A DNA stretch of 64,000 nucleotides, taken from NCBI GenBank assembly GCA_023386265.1, contig JAEWKA010000006.1, positions 1 through 64,000 on the forward strand. Reading direction: 5' to 3'. The position numbers and the translations under genes were made by a program. Below, in pieces: positions 47,678 to 57,224 of this stretch; within the stretch, counting starts at the first letter, position 1, and each line of letters begins with the position of its first letter. The stretch is from Bacillota bacterium. GTDB lineage: Bacteria > Bacillota > Clostridia > Oscillospirales > Oscillospiraceae. Under the pieces are notes generated by a model. It was not told the origin of the DNA, ran no database searches, and saw only the letters and a list, made by a program, of their open reading frames with translations.

Positions 47678-48799
47678 CTATTTAACGAGGTCGAGAACGA
47701 TATCGGCTATTTTCTCGGTCGCGTCGCCCATATCGATCTTTTTCATCTGCTCTGCCATTGCCGCCAGCGTATCTGGGCGGCTTAAAAGCAGAGAAACGGA
47801 CCCGAGGAGCTTATCTTCCGTAATCTCGCTTTCGGGAATAACGACTGCCGCGCCAGCTTTTTCAAGTACACGCGCATTCTTCTCCTGATGGTTGTTCGTC
47901 ACGTTCGGTGAGGGAATGAGAATTGCGGGTCTGCCCAGCGCTGTGAGTTCACTCAGTGTCGAAGCTCCGCTCCGGCAGATGACCAAATCTGCGGCAGCCA
48001 TGACAAGGGGCATATCGTATATATATTCGCGGACGTCCATTCCGCGTTCCTTCGCGTTTTTAATGCCTGCTCTTTCCATATCCTCGAACATTTTCTGGTA
48101 TCCGCTTTTTCCAGCTGAATGGATGAGCCCAAAAAACGGATCTCCCAGCGCTTTACTGATAAACCCGACCATGGTCTTGTTCATAAAGGCTGCGCCGAGC
48201 GACCCCCAGACCGAAACCACCAGTGGTTTATCCGGCGAAAGCCCCAGTTTAACCCTTGCGTCCTGCTTATCCGCGCAGTGAAAATCATGTCGGACCGGAG
48301 TTCCTGTTACGATGACTTTTTCCTTGTGTCTATAATACTGCCTTGATTCCTCAAAACCTACGAGAATTTTGTCGGTCGTTCCTGACAGCATTTTTGTTGT
48401 AAGTCCCGGAACAGCGTTGCTCTCATGCACTACTGTTGGTATCTTCAGCGAATGTGCCGCTCTGAGTACCGGATAGCAGACATAGCCGCCGGTACCGACA
48501 ACTGCGTCGGGCCCAAACTCGCGGATAATTTTCTTTGCCTGCGTCATAGCGGTAAAAACATTCTTTACCGTATCGACGTTGTGCTTGAGTCCCTCAAAGT
48601 TCAATTTGCGGCTAATGTTCGTGATTTTGACCGTTTTTATCGGAAAGCCTTCACGCGGGACGAGCTCTGATTCCATGTGTCCCTCCGCGCCGACAAAAAG
48701 AATTTCGCAATCGGGCATAAGTTCCTTCAGCCTCTGCGCTACTCCAAGCGCGGGGTTTATATGTCCCGCGGTCCCGCCGCAGGTGAAAATAAATTTCAT
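47678..48799 (-). CDS. murG: Lipid II synthase MurG
   Basis: MurG transfers GlcNAc to lipid I at the inner face of the membrane. The 373-residue protein has TCGGTAGHINPALGVAQRLK, VVGTGGYVCYPVLRAAHSLK, PTVVHESNAVPGLTTKML, and SGASTLSELTALGRPAILIP, the glycosyltransferase GT28 motifs. It lies between ftsW and murA on the same strand. Confidence 0.97.
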   Translation of the reverse strand: MKFIFTCGGTAGHINPALGVAQRLKELMPDCEILFVGAEGHMESELVPREGFPIKTVKITNISRKLNFEGLKHNVDTVKNVFTAMTQAKKIIREFGPDAVVGTGGYVCYPVLRAAHSLKIPTVVHESNAVPGLTTKMLSGTTDKILVGFEESRQYYRHKEKVIVTGTPVRHDFHCADKQDARVKLGLSPDKPLVVSVWGSLGAAFMNKTMVGFISKALGDPFFGLIHSAGKSGYQKMFEDMERAGIKNAKERGMDVREYIYDMPLVMAAADLVICRSGASTLSELTALGRPAILIPSPNVTNNHQEKNARVLEKAGAAVVIPESEITEDKLLGSVSLLLSRPDTLAAMAEQMKKIDMGDATEKIADIVLDLVK

Positions 48800-48832
48800 A
48801 AGGCTTCTTCTCCTCTCAGTCCTCTTGCCGAA

Positions 48833-50026
48833 CTAGGTTTTGACTGCTTCCCGATTTTGTTTTTTCACGGTTTTCCTCACAGGAACATCCCGCGAAACGC
48901 TCAGAATAATTCCCATTTCGCCGAGCTGCATCAGAAGGGCCGAGCCGCCGTAGCTGAAAAACGGAAGTGAGATGCCCGTGCAGGGGACAAGGTTCGTGCA
49001 GACCGCCACATTGAGTATGACCTGCAGTGCGAGGAGCGAGGTAATACCCGTGCAGACCAGAAAACCGTATCTGTCGCGGGAGTGCATAGCAATCCAGTAG
49101 CCACGCACGATGAGAAGCGCAAAAAGCGTGAGTATGAGGGCGGCGCCGATGAAGCCCAGCTCCTCGCTCACTATCGAAAAAATGAAATCGTTATGTTCTT
49201 CCGGAAGGTAAAGAAACTTCTGGCGGCTCTGACCGAGGCCGAGTCCGAAAAGTCCTCCTGAGCCGACCGCATATAGCGACTGGACTATCTGGTAACCCGT
49301 ATCACCGGTATCGGCAAAAGGATCCAGCCAAGCAGAAATGCGCTCCGAGGAATAATTCAGAACCGACACCACGATTGCGAAAAGTCCGCTCACGCCGATG
49401 AGTCCGCCTACAAACCAGAACAGTCTGGCTCCGCCGATGAACATCATAACCGCACCGAGCGCAATGATGATTATCGAAGCGGATAGGTGCGGCTCCAGAA
49501 TCAGAAGTCCGACTATAACCGCGAGCACCACGGCGAAAGGCATAACGCCGTACTTGAAAGTTCCCATCAGGTTCTTATAGCGGCAGATGAGCTTTGCAAA
49601 CGCCAGTATAACGCCGATTTTTGCGATTTCCGAGGGCTGTATGCTCTGCCCAGCGATTATAATCCAGCGCTTTCCGCCACCGCTTTCCGTCCCGATGACC
49701 AGCACCGCAGCAAGAAGAACTATCGCGACGCCGAGAACCCAGAAGGAAAATTTGCGGTAGAAGCTCACCGGGAAACGCGATGCGACAAGCATCACAACAA
49801 CGCCGAGCACGGCGAAAATTAGTTGTCTAGCGAAATAATATGTAGCATTACCGCCTGTTTCCTTGCTGAGGTCGTAATACGCGCTGGCATAGCTTGCTGA
49901 AAGAACCATTACAACACCGATTGCAAGGAGCAGCAGCGTTAGCATTAGAAACGGTATGTCCACGGGTCCACGTGAAATCGTAAAATCACTGCTGTGGTCT
50001 TCCAAGGTATTGTCTCTGCCCTTCAC
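48833..50026 (-). CDS. ftsW: SEDS-family glycan polymerase FtsW
   Basis: A 397-residue SEDS protein with ten predicted membrane helices that polymerises glycan with a class B penicillin-binding protein. Motifs seen: KRWIIIAGQSIQPSEIAKIG, LLILEPHLSASIIIIALG, SGGLFGLGLGQSRQKFLYLP, EEHNDFIFSIVSEELGFIGA, CTGISLPFFSYGGSALL. I chose the GTG at 50026, seven bases after GGAGG, rather than the TTG at 50032. It is after mraY; murD, usually between them, is missing. Confidence 0.95.
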   Translation of the reverse strand: MKGRDNTLEDHSSDFTISRGPVDIPFLMLTLLLLAIGVVMVLSASYASAYYDLSKETGGNATYYFARQLIFAVLGVVVMLVASRFPVSFYRKFSFWVLGVAIVLLAAVLVIGTESGGGKRWIIIAGQSIQPSEIAKIGVILAFAKLICRYKNLMGTFKYGVMPFAVVLAVIVGLLILEPHLSASIIIIALGAVMMFIGGARLFWFVGGLIGVSGLFAIVVSVLNYSSERISAWLDPFADTGDTGYQIVQSLYAVGSGGLFGLGLGQSRQKFLYLPEEHNDFIFSIVSEELGFIGAALILTLFALLIVRGYWIAMHSRDRYGFLVCTGITSLLALQVILNVAVCTNLVPCTGISLPFFSYGGSALLMQLGEMGIILSVSRDVPVRKTVKKQNREAVKT

Positions 50027-50062
50027 TGCCAAGCCTCCTTAATGCCGATGTCAAATGGTTGT

Positions 50063-51076
50063 TCAGGCGCCAAACCTGCCGTTTATACCGAAGAATGATA
50101 TGACCGCAAAAAGTGCGGATATTCCTGTGAACAAGGCAAACAGTTCTTTTTCGGACCATTTTTTACCCGTCCAGCCGCCCATTTCAAGATGGTGATGAAA
50201 AGGAGCCATTTTGAAGACTCTCTTTCCGTGGCTGAGCTTGAAATAGCCAACTTGAATTACGTCCGAAAGCACCTCGACGATGTAAAGGATGCCGATTGTT
50301 ATAATAATCAGAGGCATATCAAGAGCAATGGCCATTCCGGCGACCGCGCCTCCCAAAAACAGCGAGCCAGTGTCGCCCATAAATACCTTTGCGGGGTTAA
50401 AATTATACAGCAGAAAGCCGAAAAGCCCACCGAGTAGTCCCGCCGAGAAAATTCCGAGCGAGAGATATTCCCTGCCCCAGACATAGGCGGCCGCAATGTA
50501 AAAAAAGAAGACGGGTATTGAGGTTCCAGTCGCGAGACCATCCACTCCGTCAGTCAGGTTGACAGCGTTGACCGTTGCGACAATTACGAAAATAAGAAAA
50601 GCAAAATAGAGCCATTCCGGCATGATCCACTGCGTCCCCCAGAACGGTATATAAAGATTTGGCGTAATCATGCCGATTCGGCGAAGCAAATATACGAATA
50701 CCGCCGCGACCGCGACCTGCAGTAAAAACTTTTGGCCTGCAGTCAACCCGAGATTTTGCTTCTTCTTGAGCTTTTCAAAATCGTCCAGAAAGCCAATCCC
50801 GCCAAATGCGAGAGCTAGAAGCAGCACATAAATATGAGCGAAGTCTCCCTCCAGCATAAAACTGAAGCCTACTGTGACGCAGACAAGCACAACCGCCGAA
50901 ATAAAGATTATTCCGCCCATTGTGGGGGTGCCAGCCTTCGACATATGCCATGTTGGACCGTTTTCCTTGATTGCCTGACCCGCTTTTATCCTACGTAGCC
51001 AAGGCACAAGGAATCTGCCGACCACAGCGGCTGTCAAAAAAGCTATTGTAAAAGCCAAAACGAGCTTCTCTATCAT
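50063..51076 (-). CDS. mraY: Phospho-MurNAc-pentapeptide transferase MraY
   Basis: MraY makes lipid I in the membrane. The 337-residue protein has GPTWHMSKAGTPTMGGIIFI, FLDDFEKLKKKQNLGLTAGQ, NAVNLTDGVDGLATGTSI, and FLLYNFNPAKVFMGDTGSLF, plus APFHHHLEMGGW, the family signatures with the three catalytic aspartates. It has about ten helices. It follows murE by 17 bases; murF, normally between them, is absent. Confidence 0.97.
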   Translation of the reverse strand: MIEKLVLAFTIAFLTAAVVGRFLVPWLRRIKAGQAIKENGPTWHMSKAGTPTMGGIIFISAVVLVCVTVGFSFMLEGDFAHIYVLLLALAFGGIGFLDDFEKLKKKQNLGLTAGQKFLLQVAVAAVFVYLLRRIGMITPNLYIPFWGTQWIMPEWLYFAFLIFVIVATVNAVNLTDGVDGLATGTSIPVFFFYIAAAYVWGREYLSLGIFSAGLLGGLFGFLLYNFNPAKVFMGDTGSLFLGGAVAGMAIALDMPLIIITIGILYIVEVLSDVIQVGYFKLSHGKRVFKMAPFHHHLEMGGWTGKKWSEKELFALFTGISALFAVISFFGINGRFGA

Positions 51077-51093
51077 CAGTTTACTTCCTCCGA

Positions 51094-52536
51094 TTATTTT
51101 GCCAGATGCTCCGCAACGATTTCTCTCTCGTCCATATGGTACTTGGTTTTGCAGATTTCCTGGTAAGTCTCGTGTCCCTTTCCCGCTAGGATAATGAGAT
51201 CGCCCTCCATATGGTTATCGATGGCAAAGGCAATGGCTTCAATTCTGTCCTCGATTACCTTGTAGCGGCTCTTCGGGGCTTTCACGCCCGCTAAAATATC
51301 CGCTATGATGTCCGCGGGAACTTCGGTTCTGGGATTGTCGGAAGTGATTATAGCATAATCTGCAAGCGTTGTCGCTATTTCTCCCATAATTGGGCGTTTT
51401 GTTTTGTCTCGGTCTCCGCCGCAGCCAAATAGCACGACTACTCTGCCAGAGGTGACTTCCTTCATCGATTTTATGACATTTTCCAGCGCGTCCGGCGTAT
51501 GCGCGTAGTCAATTAAAATAGTATAATTTTCGGGCGTCGGAACGACCTCCACCCTGCCCTTTACTCCCTTTGCTGTCTTGAGTGACTCGCAGACCGCATT
51601 GAGCGGAAGGTCAAGGAGTAAACAGGCCGAGATGACGCTCATTCCGTTATAAATTGAGAATCTTCCCGGAATTTCAAGGCTTACTCTCTCCAGTGTGTTC
51701 ATAGCAAGCGCGCAAAACTTGACATTTGAGGGTGACAACCGTATATCCTTTGCGACGAGATCGGCCTCAAGCTTTGTTTCTGAATAGCTGAATACAGGGC
51801 ACTTCGCACGCTCGACCATATAGCCGCCCCATTCGTCATCGATGTTGATTGCGGCCTTATTGCAGCGTTCGAAAAGCAGCGCTTTTGCTCCCGCGTATTC
51901 CTCCATGGTCTTATGGAAGTCAAGGTGGTCCTGGGTGAGGTTTGTAAATACGGCGACTTCGAAGCGCAGTCCTGCAACTCGCTCGAGAACGAGAGAATGC
52001 GAGGAGACTTCCATTATGACATATTTGCAGCCCTCATCAGCCATCTGTTTAAAGAGCTTATAAAGCTCATAGGATTCGGGAGTCGTGCGCTCTGTGGGTA
52101 GAATCTTCTCGCCTATCATGTTCTGGTTTGTTCCGATAAGCCCGCACATTTCGCCTGTGCAATCCTCCAGAACGTGTTTTATAAGCATCGTAGTAGTCGT
52201 TTTCCCGTTCGTGCCGGTCACCCCGACGAGCAACATTTTCGAGGTCGGGTCGCCGAAATAGTTTTTCGAAACGAGGGCCAGCGCTTCTCTCGAGTTTTTT
52301 ACCAAGACATAAGGAACCTTATCATCCGGCTTTTCCTCGCAGAGAATAATGGACGCGCCTGCTAAGACGGCCGCACCGATGAACCTGTGCCCATCGCTTT
52401 CAAAGCCGCGTATTGCCACGAAGAGATCGCCTTTGCGCGTTCTTCGGGAATCGTAGCTGATATTGCCGATTTCCGTTTCCATATCGGCATGTGTTTCACT
52501 TAATTCAACGTTTGTCAAAAGTTCTTTGAGTTTCAT
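51094..52536 (-). CDS. murE: UDP-MurNAc-tripeptide ligase MurE (meso-diaminopimelate type)
   Basis: MurE adds the third residue of the stem peptide. The 480-residue ligase has GVTGTNGKTTTTMLIKHVLE (ATP site), TTPESYELYKLF, MEVSSHSLVLERV, NLTQDHLDFHKTMEEYAGAK and SDNPRTEVP. The DNPR motif indicates meso-diaminopimelate as substrate. The ATG at 52536, after GGGGG, is used; the upstream extension to 52608 overlaps the preceding intergenic sequence and lacks homology. Confidence 0.96.
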   Translation of the reverse strand: MKLKELLTNVELSETHADMETEIGNISYDSRRTRKGDLFVAIRGFESDGHRFIGAAVLAGASIILCEEKPDDKVPYVLVKNSREALALVSKNYFGDPTSKMLLVGVTGTNGKTTTTMLIKHVLEDCTGEMCGLIGTNQNMIGEKILPTERTTPESYELYKLFKQMADEGCKYVIMEVSSHSLVLERVAGLRFEVAVFTNLTQDHLDFHKTMEEYAGAKALLFERCNKAAINIDDEWGGYMVERAKCPVFSYSETKLEADLVAKDIRLSPSNVKFCALAMNTLERVSLEIPGRFSIYNGMSVISACLLLDLPLNAVCESLKTAKGVKGRVEVVPTPENYTILIDYAHTPDALENVIKSMKEVTSGRVVVLFGCGGDRDKTKRPIMGEIATTLADYAIITSDNPRTEVPADIIADILAGVKAPKSRYKVIEDRIEAIAFAIDNHMEGDLIILAGKGHETYQEICKTKYHMDEREIVAEHLAK

Positions 52537-52576
52537 AAAACCCCCGTGTTTTCTTGTAAACCGCGTATGCTCTGCG

Positions 52577-54901
52577 TCAGTATCGTCCGAGGTCGCTCGT
52601 GTCGGCAACGGTGACTTCTATAATCGTTCCGTGCTCGACAGACGTTCCGGCTTTTATGCTTTGACTGGTAACGACCACCGTGGATGAGTCAATAATCGGC
52701 ACTGAGGACTTGATGTAGAGGGCGTATGAGCCCATGTTTTGTCTTGCCATGCTGTAGGTCATACCCGTGAGGTCAGGGACAGCTTCCATTTCACTCGAGG
52801 GAGTTTCCCCGCAATAGATTATTATCTGACTGTTAGCCGCGACAACACTGTTAGCCGCCGGCAGCTGAGCCGTTACCGCTTCACCAGTGCCTATTACTCT
52901 CGCCGTGAGCCCGCTGCTCTGGGCTTTTGAGAGAGCTTCGGCTGACGTCATGCCCACGAGATCAGGTACGGTCTTGTCGACTGTTTTAAGTTCTTCTGCC
53001 GTATACTGCGGCTGATAGCCCATGTATGGGAGAATATCTGCAAACATTCTTCCGACTGTGGGCGCGCCCATCTGACCTCCGCTTATGTAGATACCCGTTG
53101 CGGTGCTGGGTGTGTCGAGAAGAACCAGAATCGCAATCTTCGGATTGTCGATTGGCGCAACGCCGAGGAATGATACTATGTATTCCTTATTTCCACCAGC
53201 CGCGTCCTGCGCAACCTTTTCGCTCGTTCCCGTTTTGCCGCCGATGCGATAGCCAGCGACATAAGCGTTTTTGCCTGTTCCCTGAGTTTTATCACCGACG
53301 ACCTGCTCGAGCATCGAACAGACAGTTTTGCTGGTTTCCTCACTGATGACCTGCCGAACCACCGTGGGTTCGGTTTTTGATGAAGCCGTACCGTCGGAAT
53401 TTAGCACTTCCTTTACGACATAGGGCTTCATGAGATATCCGCCGTTCGTGCAGGCAGATACAGCCGTGATGAGCTGAAGCGGAGTAATATTGAAGGTCTG
53501 CCCGAAGGATGCCACCGCAAGCGATGACTTTTGGTCTGGATTGCAGAAATAATTTTTCGGCCACCAGATACTGCCGCTTTCTCCGCCGAGGTCAATGCCG
53601 GTCTTACCTGAAAGCTGAGCGTCGGGGTCAGTGGAGGAATCGAAGAAACCGAAAGCTTCCGCGTAATCGTAGAATTTTTCGGCGCCGACGCGCAAACCGA
53701 TGTTGACGAATGCGACGTTGCAGGAATGCTGTAGTGCCTGAAGAAGCGTCTGCGAACCGTGACCTTGGGTTTTCCAGCACTTGATTGGCTCATTTCTTCC
53801 GGGGACATCAACCGTACCGCCGCAGAAAAACGTATCGGAAGCCGTTACGACGCTCTCGTTCAAAGCCATTGATAGTGTAATAATCTTGAAAACTGAACCG
53901 GGTTCGTAAGTGTCACTGATTGACTTGTTGCGCCATTGCTTAAGCTGGGCTTCTGTCAAAAGCTGCTGCTTTATAAGTGGATCCTGCTCCGCATCGATTA
54001 TTGCCTGCACCTCAGGATCGACTATTTGGTAATTGTTTAGGTCAAAGTTTCCGAGGCTTGCCATGGCAAGTATGGCGCCGGTGTTGACATCCATCGCAAT
54101 CGCGCACGCTCCGTTTTGCACATCGTAGTCTCGCACTGACTGCGCAAGCTGCTTTTCGATGTAGTACTGGATGGTCGAGTCGATTGTGAGCACAACGTCC
54201 TTGCCGTTCTCGGCATCGTAATAGTCTTCGAAACTTGTAAAGAGCATATCCGTGCCCGCGGCGTTTTTAGCCCTGACCACCCTGCCGTTAACTCCGGTCA
54301 GTATATCGTTGTCGTATATCTCCACCCCGGAAAGTCCGGTGTTATCTGTTCCCACAAAGCCGACGACCTGCGACGCAAGGCTGCTATAGGGATAATACCG
54401 CTTGCTGTCCTCTTCGATCTTGACTCCCTTTAGATCATATTTATTCTTGAATTCGCGCACCTTATCGGAGACTTCCGGCTCCACCTTGCGCGAAATCGTC
54501 TGATACCAGGACTTTGTCTTTGCGGCCTTTGCCAGTATATCGTTGTAATCAACACCAAGAATTTCTGACAGCCCCTGCGCTATCAGTGTCGGGTCCTCGT
54601 CGTAAAGTTTGATCTCTGCGGGGCTGATGTAAATATTGTCGACACTTGCGCTCATTGCAAGTATTTTCATGTTCGAATCATAGATTGTTCCGCGTGCCGC
54701 AGTTACAGTAGTTTCGCGAACTTGCTGCTCAATAGCCGCTGTTTCATAGAAATCGTGGTCAATTATCTGCAGTTTAAAGAGTCTTAATCCCAATACTAAA
54801 AAAGCAACTATGCCGCACACTATCAGAAGAAAAAGTGTGCGGCGAAGCATCATAGCATTGGGAGTTTCTGGAGGATTTGATTTTCGTTTTTTATCCGGCA
54901 T
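52577..54901 (-). CDS. Class B penicillin-binding protein with two PASTA domains (FtsI/SpoVD-like)
   Basis: A 774-residue transpeptidase. It has an N-terminal membrane helix (about 15-36), dimerisation domain, catalytic domain with STYEPGSVFK-like SDTYEPGSVFKIITLSMALN (active Ser), the SCN-like motif HSCNVAFVNI and the KTGTSEK motif, and two PASTA domains at the C-terminus (about 640-700 and 705-770, starting VPDLVGMTSAEAL and VPDLTGMTYSMARQN). This is the SpoVD/PBP2 layout of spore formers; it could serve both division and spore cortex. It works with FtsW. It follows the ftsL-like gene, with GGAGGGGAG before the ATG. Confidence 0.93.
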   Translation of the reverse strand: MPDKKRKSNPPETPNAMMLRRTLFLLIVCGIVAFLVLGLRLFKLQIIDHDFYETAAIEQQVRETTVTAARGTIYDSNMKILAMSASVDNIYISPAEIKLYDEDPTLIAQGLSEILGVDYNDILAKAAKTKSWYQTISRKVEPEVSDKVREFKNKYDLKGVKIEEDSKRYYPYSSLASQVVGFVGTDNTGLSGVEIYDNDILTGVNGRVVRAKNAAGTDMLFTSFEDYYDAENGKDVVLTIDSTIQYYIEKQLAQSVRDYDVQNGACAIAMDVNTGAILAMASLGNFDLNNYQIVDPEVQAIIDAEQDPLIKQQLLTEAQLKQWRNKSISDTYEPGSVFKIITLSMALNESVVTASDTFFCGGTVDVPGRNEPIKCWKTQGHGSQTLLQALQHSCNVAFVNIGLRVGAEKFYDYAEAFGFFDSSTDPDAQLSGKTGIDLGGESGSIWWPKNYFCNPDQKSSLAVASFGQTFNITPLQLITAVSACTNGGYLMKPYVVKEVLNSDGTASSKTEPTVVRQVISEETSKTVCSMLEQVVGDKTQGTGKNAYVAGYRIGGKTGTSEKVAQDAAGGNKEYIVSFLGVAPIDNPKIAILVLLDTPSTATGIYISGGQMGAPTVGRMFADILPYMGYQPQYTAEELKTVDKTVPDLVGMTSAEALSKAQSSGLTARVIGTGEAVTAQLPAANSVVAANSQIIIYCGETPSSEMEAVPDLTGMTYSMARQNMGSYALYIKSSVPIIDSSTVVVTSQSIKAGTSVEHGTIIEVTVADTSDLGRY

Positions 54902-54970
54902 GTTATCTCCCCTCCATGAGCCTTTGAATATGTAATGACTAAATTATCACTCTATATGATACTCTCCGCG

Positions 54971-55528
54971 CTACCTGAAATATTCCGCAATAGACGAGAG
55001 TGCATCAAAAACTCGCTCACCGAAACCGACCTTATTTTCGTCCTTGCCGCTGAGTATGACTGCTTTGTCCGGAACTGTGCTTTCAAGATAAAACACCTGC
55101 TCGTCCCGCGGTCTTTGCATACCCAGTTGTGTGCTAGCGTATTCTTCAATCTCGGTCAGGTTAAAGGCTTTTTCGTAGTTGATTAGGAGCCTGTTCTGCG
55201 CAGTTTTAAGGTCACTTAGCTGCTCTTCAAGCTGGGCGGAGGTATCGGTGACCTCCGTAAGCTGTATTTTTGCCATTAAAGTGAAGACTATTAAAATCGC
55301 AGCGCAGGCATAACCGATTACAGCTAGAGGAGAAACGCTTTGTTTGGTTCTGACTCTTGCGGCGGTCGCAGCCTGCTCTCTGATTCTCGGGGGGGCGGGT
55401 ATAATGACCTGCCTTTCGACTGGTCTGTCCATATTCTCGCGGTATGTTCCGGCTCTGCCGAAGTCATACGCAAGACTGCCGTAAACGGCGTTATTGCCAT
55501 ACTTTACGTTATTTGACGTTGCAGCCAT
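54971..55528 (-). CDS. ftsL: FtsL-like cell division protein
   Basis: A 185-residue protein with a long polar N-terminal part, one membrane helix (about 83-102, AVIGYACAAILIVFTLMAKI), and a leucine-zipper coiled coil (VTDTSAQLEEQLSDLKTAQN) ending LTEIEEYASTQLGM, which is the usual FtsL/DivIC pattern. FtsL stabilises FtsI-FtsW in the division complex. I chose the ATG at 55528, with GGGGGAG just upstream, rather than 55549. Its position between rsmH and the penicillin-binding protein is the classic ftsL place. Confidence 0.85.
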   Translation of the reverse strand: MAATSNNVKYGNNAVYGSLAYDFGRAGTYRENMDRPVERQVIIPAPPRIREQAATAARVRTKQSVSPLAVIGYACAAILIVFTLMAKIQLTEVTDTSAQLEEQLSDLKTAQNRLLINYEKAFNLTEIEEYASTQLGMQRPRDEQVFYLESTVPDKAVILSGKDENKVGFGERVFDALSSIAEYFR

Positions 55529-55564
55529 AATTCTCCCCCTTTCAAACAATTTGTAATCTTACTT

Positions 55565-56497
55565 TTATACTCTTTCTGCAATCCTCAGCTTTGCGCTTCT
55601 GGATCTGGGGTTTTCTTCGATCTCCGCCTGACTGGGGAGCATCGGTTTTTTGCTGATATTTCGGAGCGTCTGGGTGAAGCCACAAACGCATATCGGAAAA
55701 TCTCTCGGGCAGGTACAGCCGTTCTCTCGCGAGGCAATCGCGTTTTTTACTATTCTGTCCTCTAGAGAATGAAACGAGATGACAGCGAGTCTTCCGCCGG
55801 GACCGAGCCTATTTGCTGCCGTTCCGAGCACTTCCGAAACAGCTTCCAGTTCTTCGTTTACGGCGATTCGTATCGCCTGAAAAGTCCTTTTTGCCGGATG
55901 CTGAGCTTCTCGCAGCGCGGAGCCCGGCATTGCGCTTTTTATGATGTCCACCAGATGAAGGGTGGTTTCAATTTTTTTATTTTCTCTGTACCTTACGATG
56001 GCTTCCGCGATTCTTGGAGCATAGCGCTCTTCGCCAAAATCATAAAATATTCGCTTAAGGCTTTCATAAGTCCAGTTGTTTACTATATCCGACGCTGTAA
56101 CCGAATCGCCCTGATCCATTCTCATATCGAGCGGGGCGTCCGTCATATAGGAAAAACCTCTTTCGGATTCGTCGAGCTGGGGCGATGACACCCCAAGATC
56201 GAAAAGTATACCGTCGACCTTTTCTATCCCTAAGTCGTTCAATATTGCATTCATATCGCGGAAGTTTCCATGGACAAGAGTTATCCTGTCCATAAGAGGT
56301 TCAAGGCGTATTACCGCTCTTTCCATCGCCTTGATATCGCGGTCGATTGATATGAGTCTTCCCGATTTAAGCCGTCTTGCAATCTCATAGGAATGACCGC
56401 CCATACCGAGCGTCGCGTCCACATAGATTCCATTCGGCTTTATTTTGAGTCCGTCAATGCATTCATTAAGCATGACAGAATAGTGTCCATATTCCAC
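55565..56497 (-). CDS. rsmH: 16S rRNA m4C1402 methyltransferase RsmH
   Basis: RsmH (MraW) methylates N4 of C1402 in 16S rRNA. The 310-residue protein has GHYSVMLNECIDGL, YVDATLGMGGHSYEIARRL (S-adenosylmethionine site), DGILFDLGVSSPQLDESERG, FSYMTDAPLDMRMDQGD and RIAVNEELEAV. It begins at GTG 56497, whose first base is the last base of the mraZ stop TAG, so the two are coupled; GGAGGAG lies before it. Confidence 0.97.
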   Translation of the reverse strand: MEYGHYSVMLNECIDGLKIKPNGIYVDATLGMGGHSYEIARRLKSGRLISIDRDIKAMERAVIRLEPLMDRITLVHGNFRDMNAILNDLGIEKVDGILFDLGVSSPQLDESERGFSYMTDAPLDMRMDQGDSVTASDIVNNWTYESLKRIFYDFGEERYAPRIAEAIVRYRENKKIETTLHLVDIIKSAMPGSALREAQHPAKRTFQAIRIAVNEELEAVSEVLGTAANRLGPGGRLAVISFHSLEDRIVKNAIASRENGCTCPRDFPICVCGFTQTLRNISKKPMLPSQAEIEENPRSRSAKLRIAERV

Positions 56498-56913
56498 TAG
56501 AACTCCAGCTCCTCCATAACGGCCGCAATGTTCTCCGGAGTCGTTTCGATGATATTGATTGCGCTCCAGCTGTCACTGTCCCAGAACTCAGCGTGGTTAT
56601 TGCATCCGACGACCGCTACGTTCTTGGTTAGTCCTGCAAAATCTCGGAGATTCTGCGGTATAAGTATTCTGCCCTGTGCATCGACCTCGCATTTTGCGGC
56701 GTATGCAAAGAGAGGGCGCATTTTTCTCTGTTTTACATAGGGCATCTCGTTAACTTTTTCAGTCAAAGCCTCCCAGCTTTCAGATGAGTAGGCGGAAAGA
56801 CACTTATCCATGGAAAGGGTAACGAAGAACACGTTGCCTAGGTCTTCGCGCATTCTCGCGGGAATGGATAAGCGCCCTTTTGAGTCCAAAGTGTGCTGGT
56901 ATTCACCCGTCAC
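56497..56913 (-). CDS. mraZ: Transcriptional regulator MraZ
   Basis: MraZ is a DNA-binding ring protein of the AbrB-like fold that represses the division cluster in other bacteria. The 138-residue protein has two repeats with the DxxGR pattern: HTLDSKGRLSIPARMREDLG and CEVDAQGRILIPQNLRDFAG. I chose GTG 56913 (start VTGEYQHTLDSKGR, homologous to the normal MraZ start) because GGAGG lies eight bases before it; the ATG at 56961 adds 16 residues not found in the family. Two GTGGGA repeats spaced ten bases apart lie in front of it. Confidence 0.93.
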   Translation of the reverse strand: MTGEYQHTLDSKGRLSIPARMREDLGNVFFVTLSMDKCLSAYSSESWEALTEKVNEMPYVKQRKMRPLFAYAAKCEVDAQGRILIPQNLRDFAGLTKNVAVVGCNNHAEFWDSDSWSAINIIETTPENIAAVMEELEF

Positions 56914-56995
56914 GCCTTTTCCCTCCTTCTCAATATTTTCGCTGGTACGATTTTTGCCCATTTTAATATTGTTTTGTGGGAGTTTTCAACATTTT

Positions 56996-57053
56996 ATCCC
57001 ACTTTGTCCCACGCAGTGTACTCATTATAACTTCACATAAAAAAGAATGTCAA
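56996..57053 (-). promoter_or_regulatory. Promoter of the dcw cluster with MraZ operator
   Basis: On the minus strand TTGACA (57053-57048) and TATAAT (57029-57024) are spaced by 18 bases. Just after the expected transcription start, GTGGGAC (57012-57006) and GTGGGAT (57002-56996) repeat at ten-base spacing, the arrangement known for MraZ binding boxes. MraZ bound there would block its own operon. A third box was not clear. Confidence 0.85.
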
Positions 57054-57170
57054 GAGCAAAAACTGTCGTTTTTTTCTTCAGATACTCGCACTTTCTTCTG
57101 TTTACATAATTTGTCCACAACAACTTGTGTAGCAATATTGTTTACATAAGACATCATCCCTAGATATAGA

Positions 57171-57208
57171 AATAGCGCCCGAAAAAATTATTTTTTTCGG
57201 GCGCTATT
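57171..57208 (-). terminator. Terminator of the coiled-coil gene
   Basis: AATAGCGCCCGAAAAAA pairs with TTTTTTTCGGGCGCTATT; the T run is part of the stem. It lies 17 bases after the stop of the downstream-most gene of the coaD group. Confidence 0.88.
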
Positions 57209-57224
57209 ATTTAAGCAATTTCTC

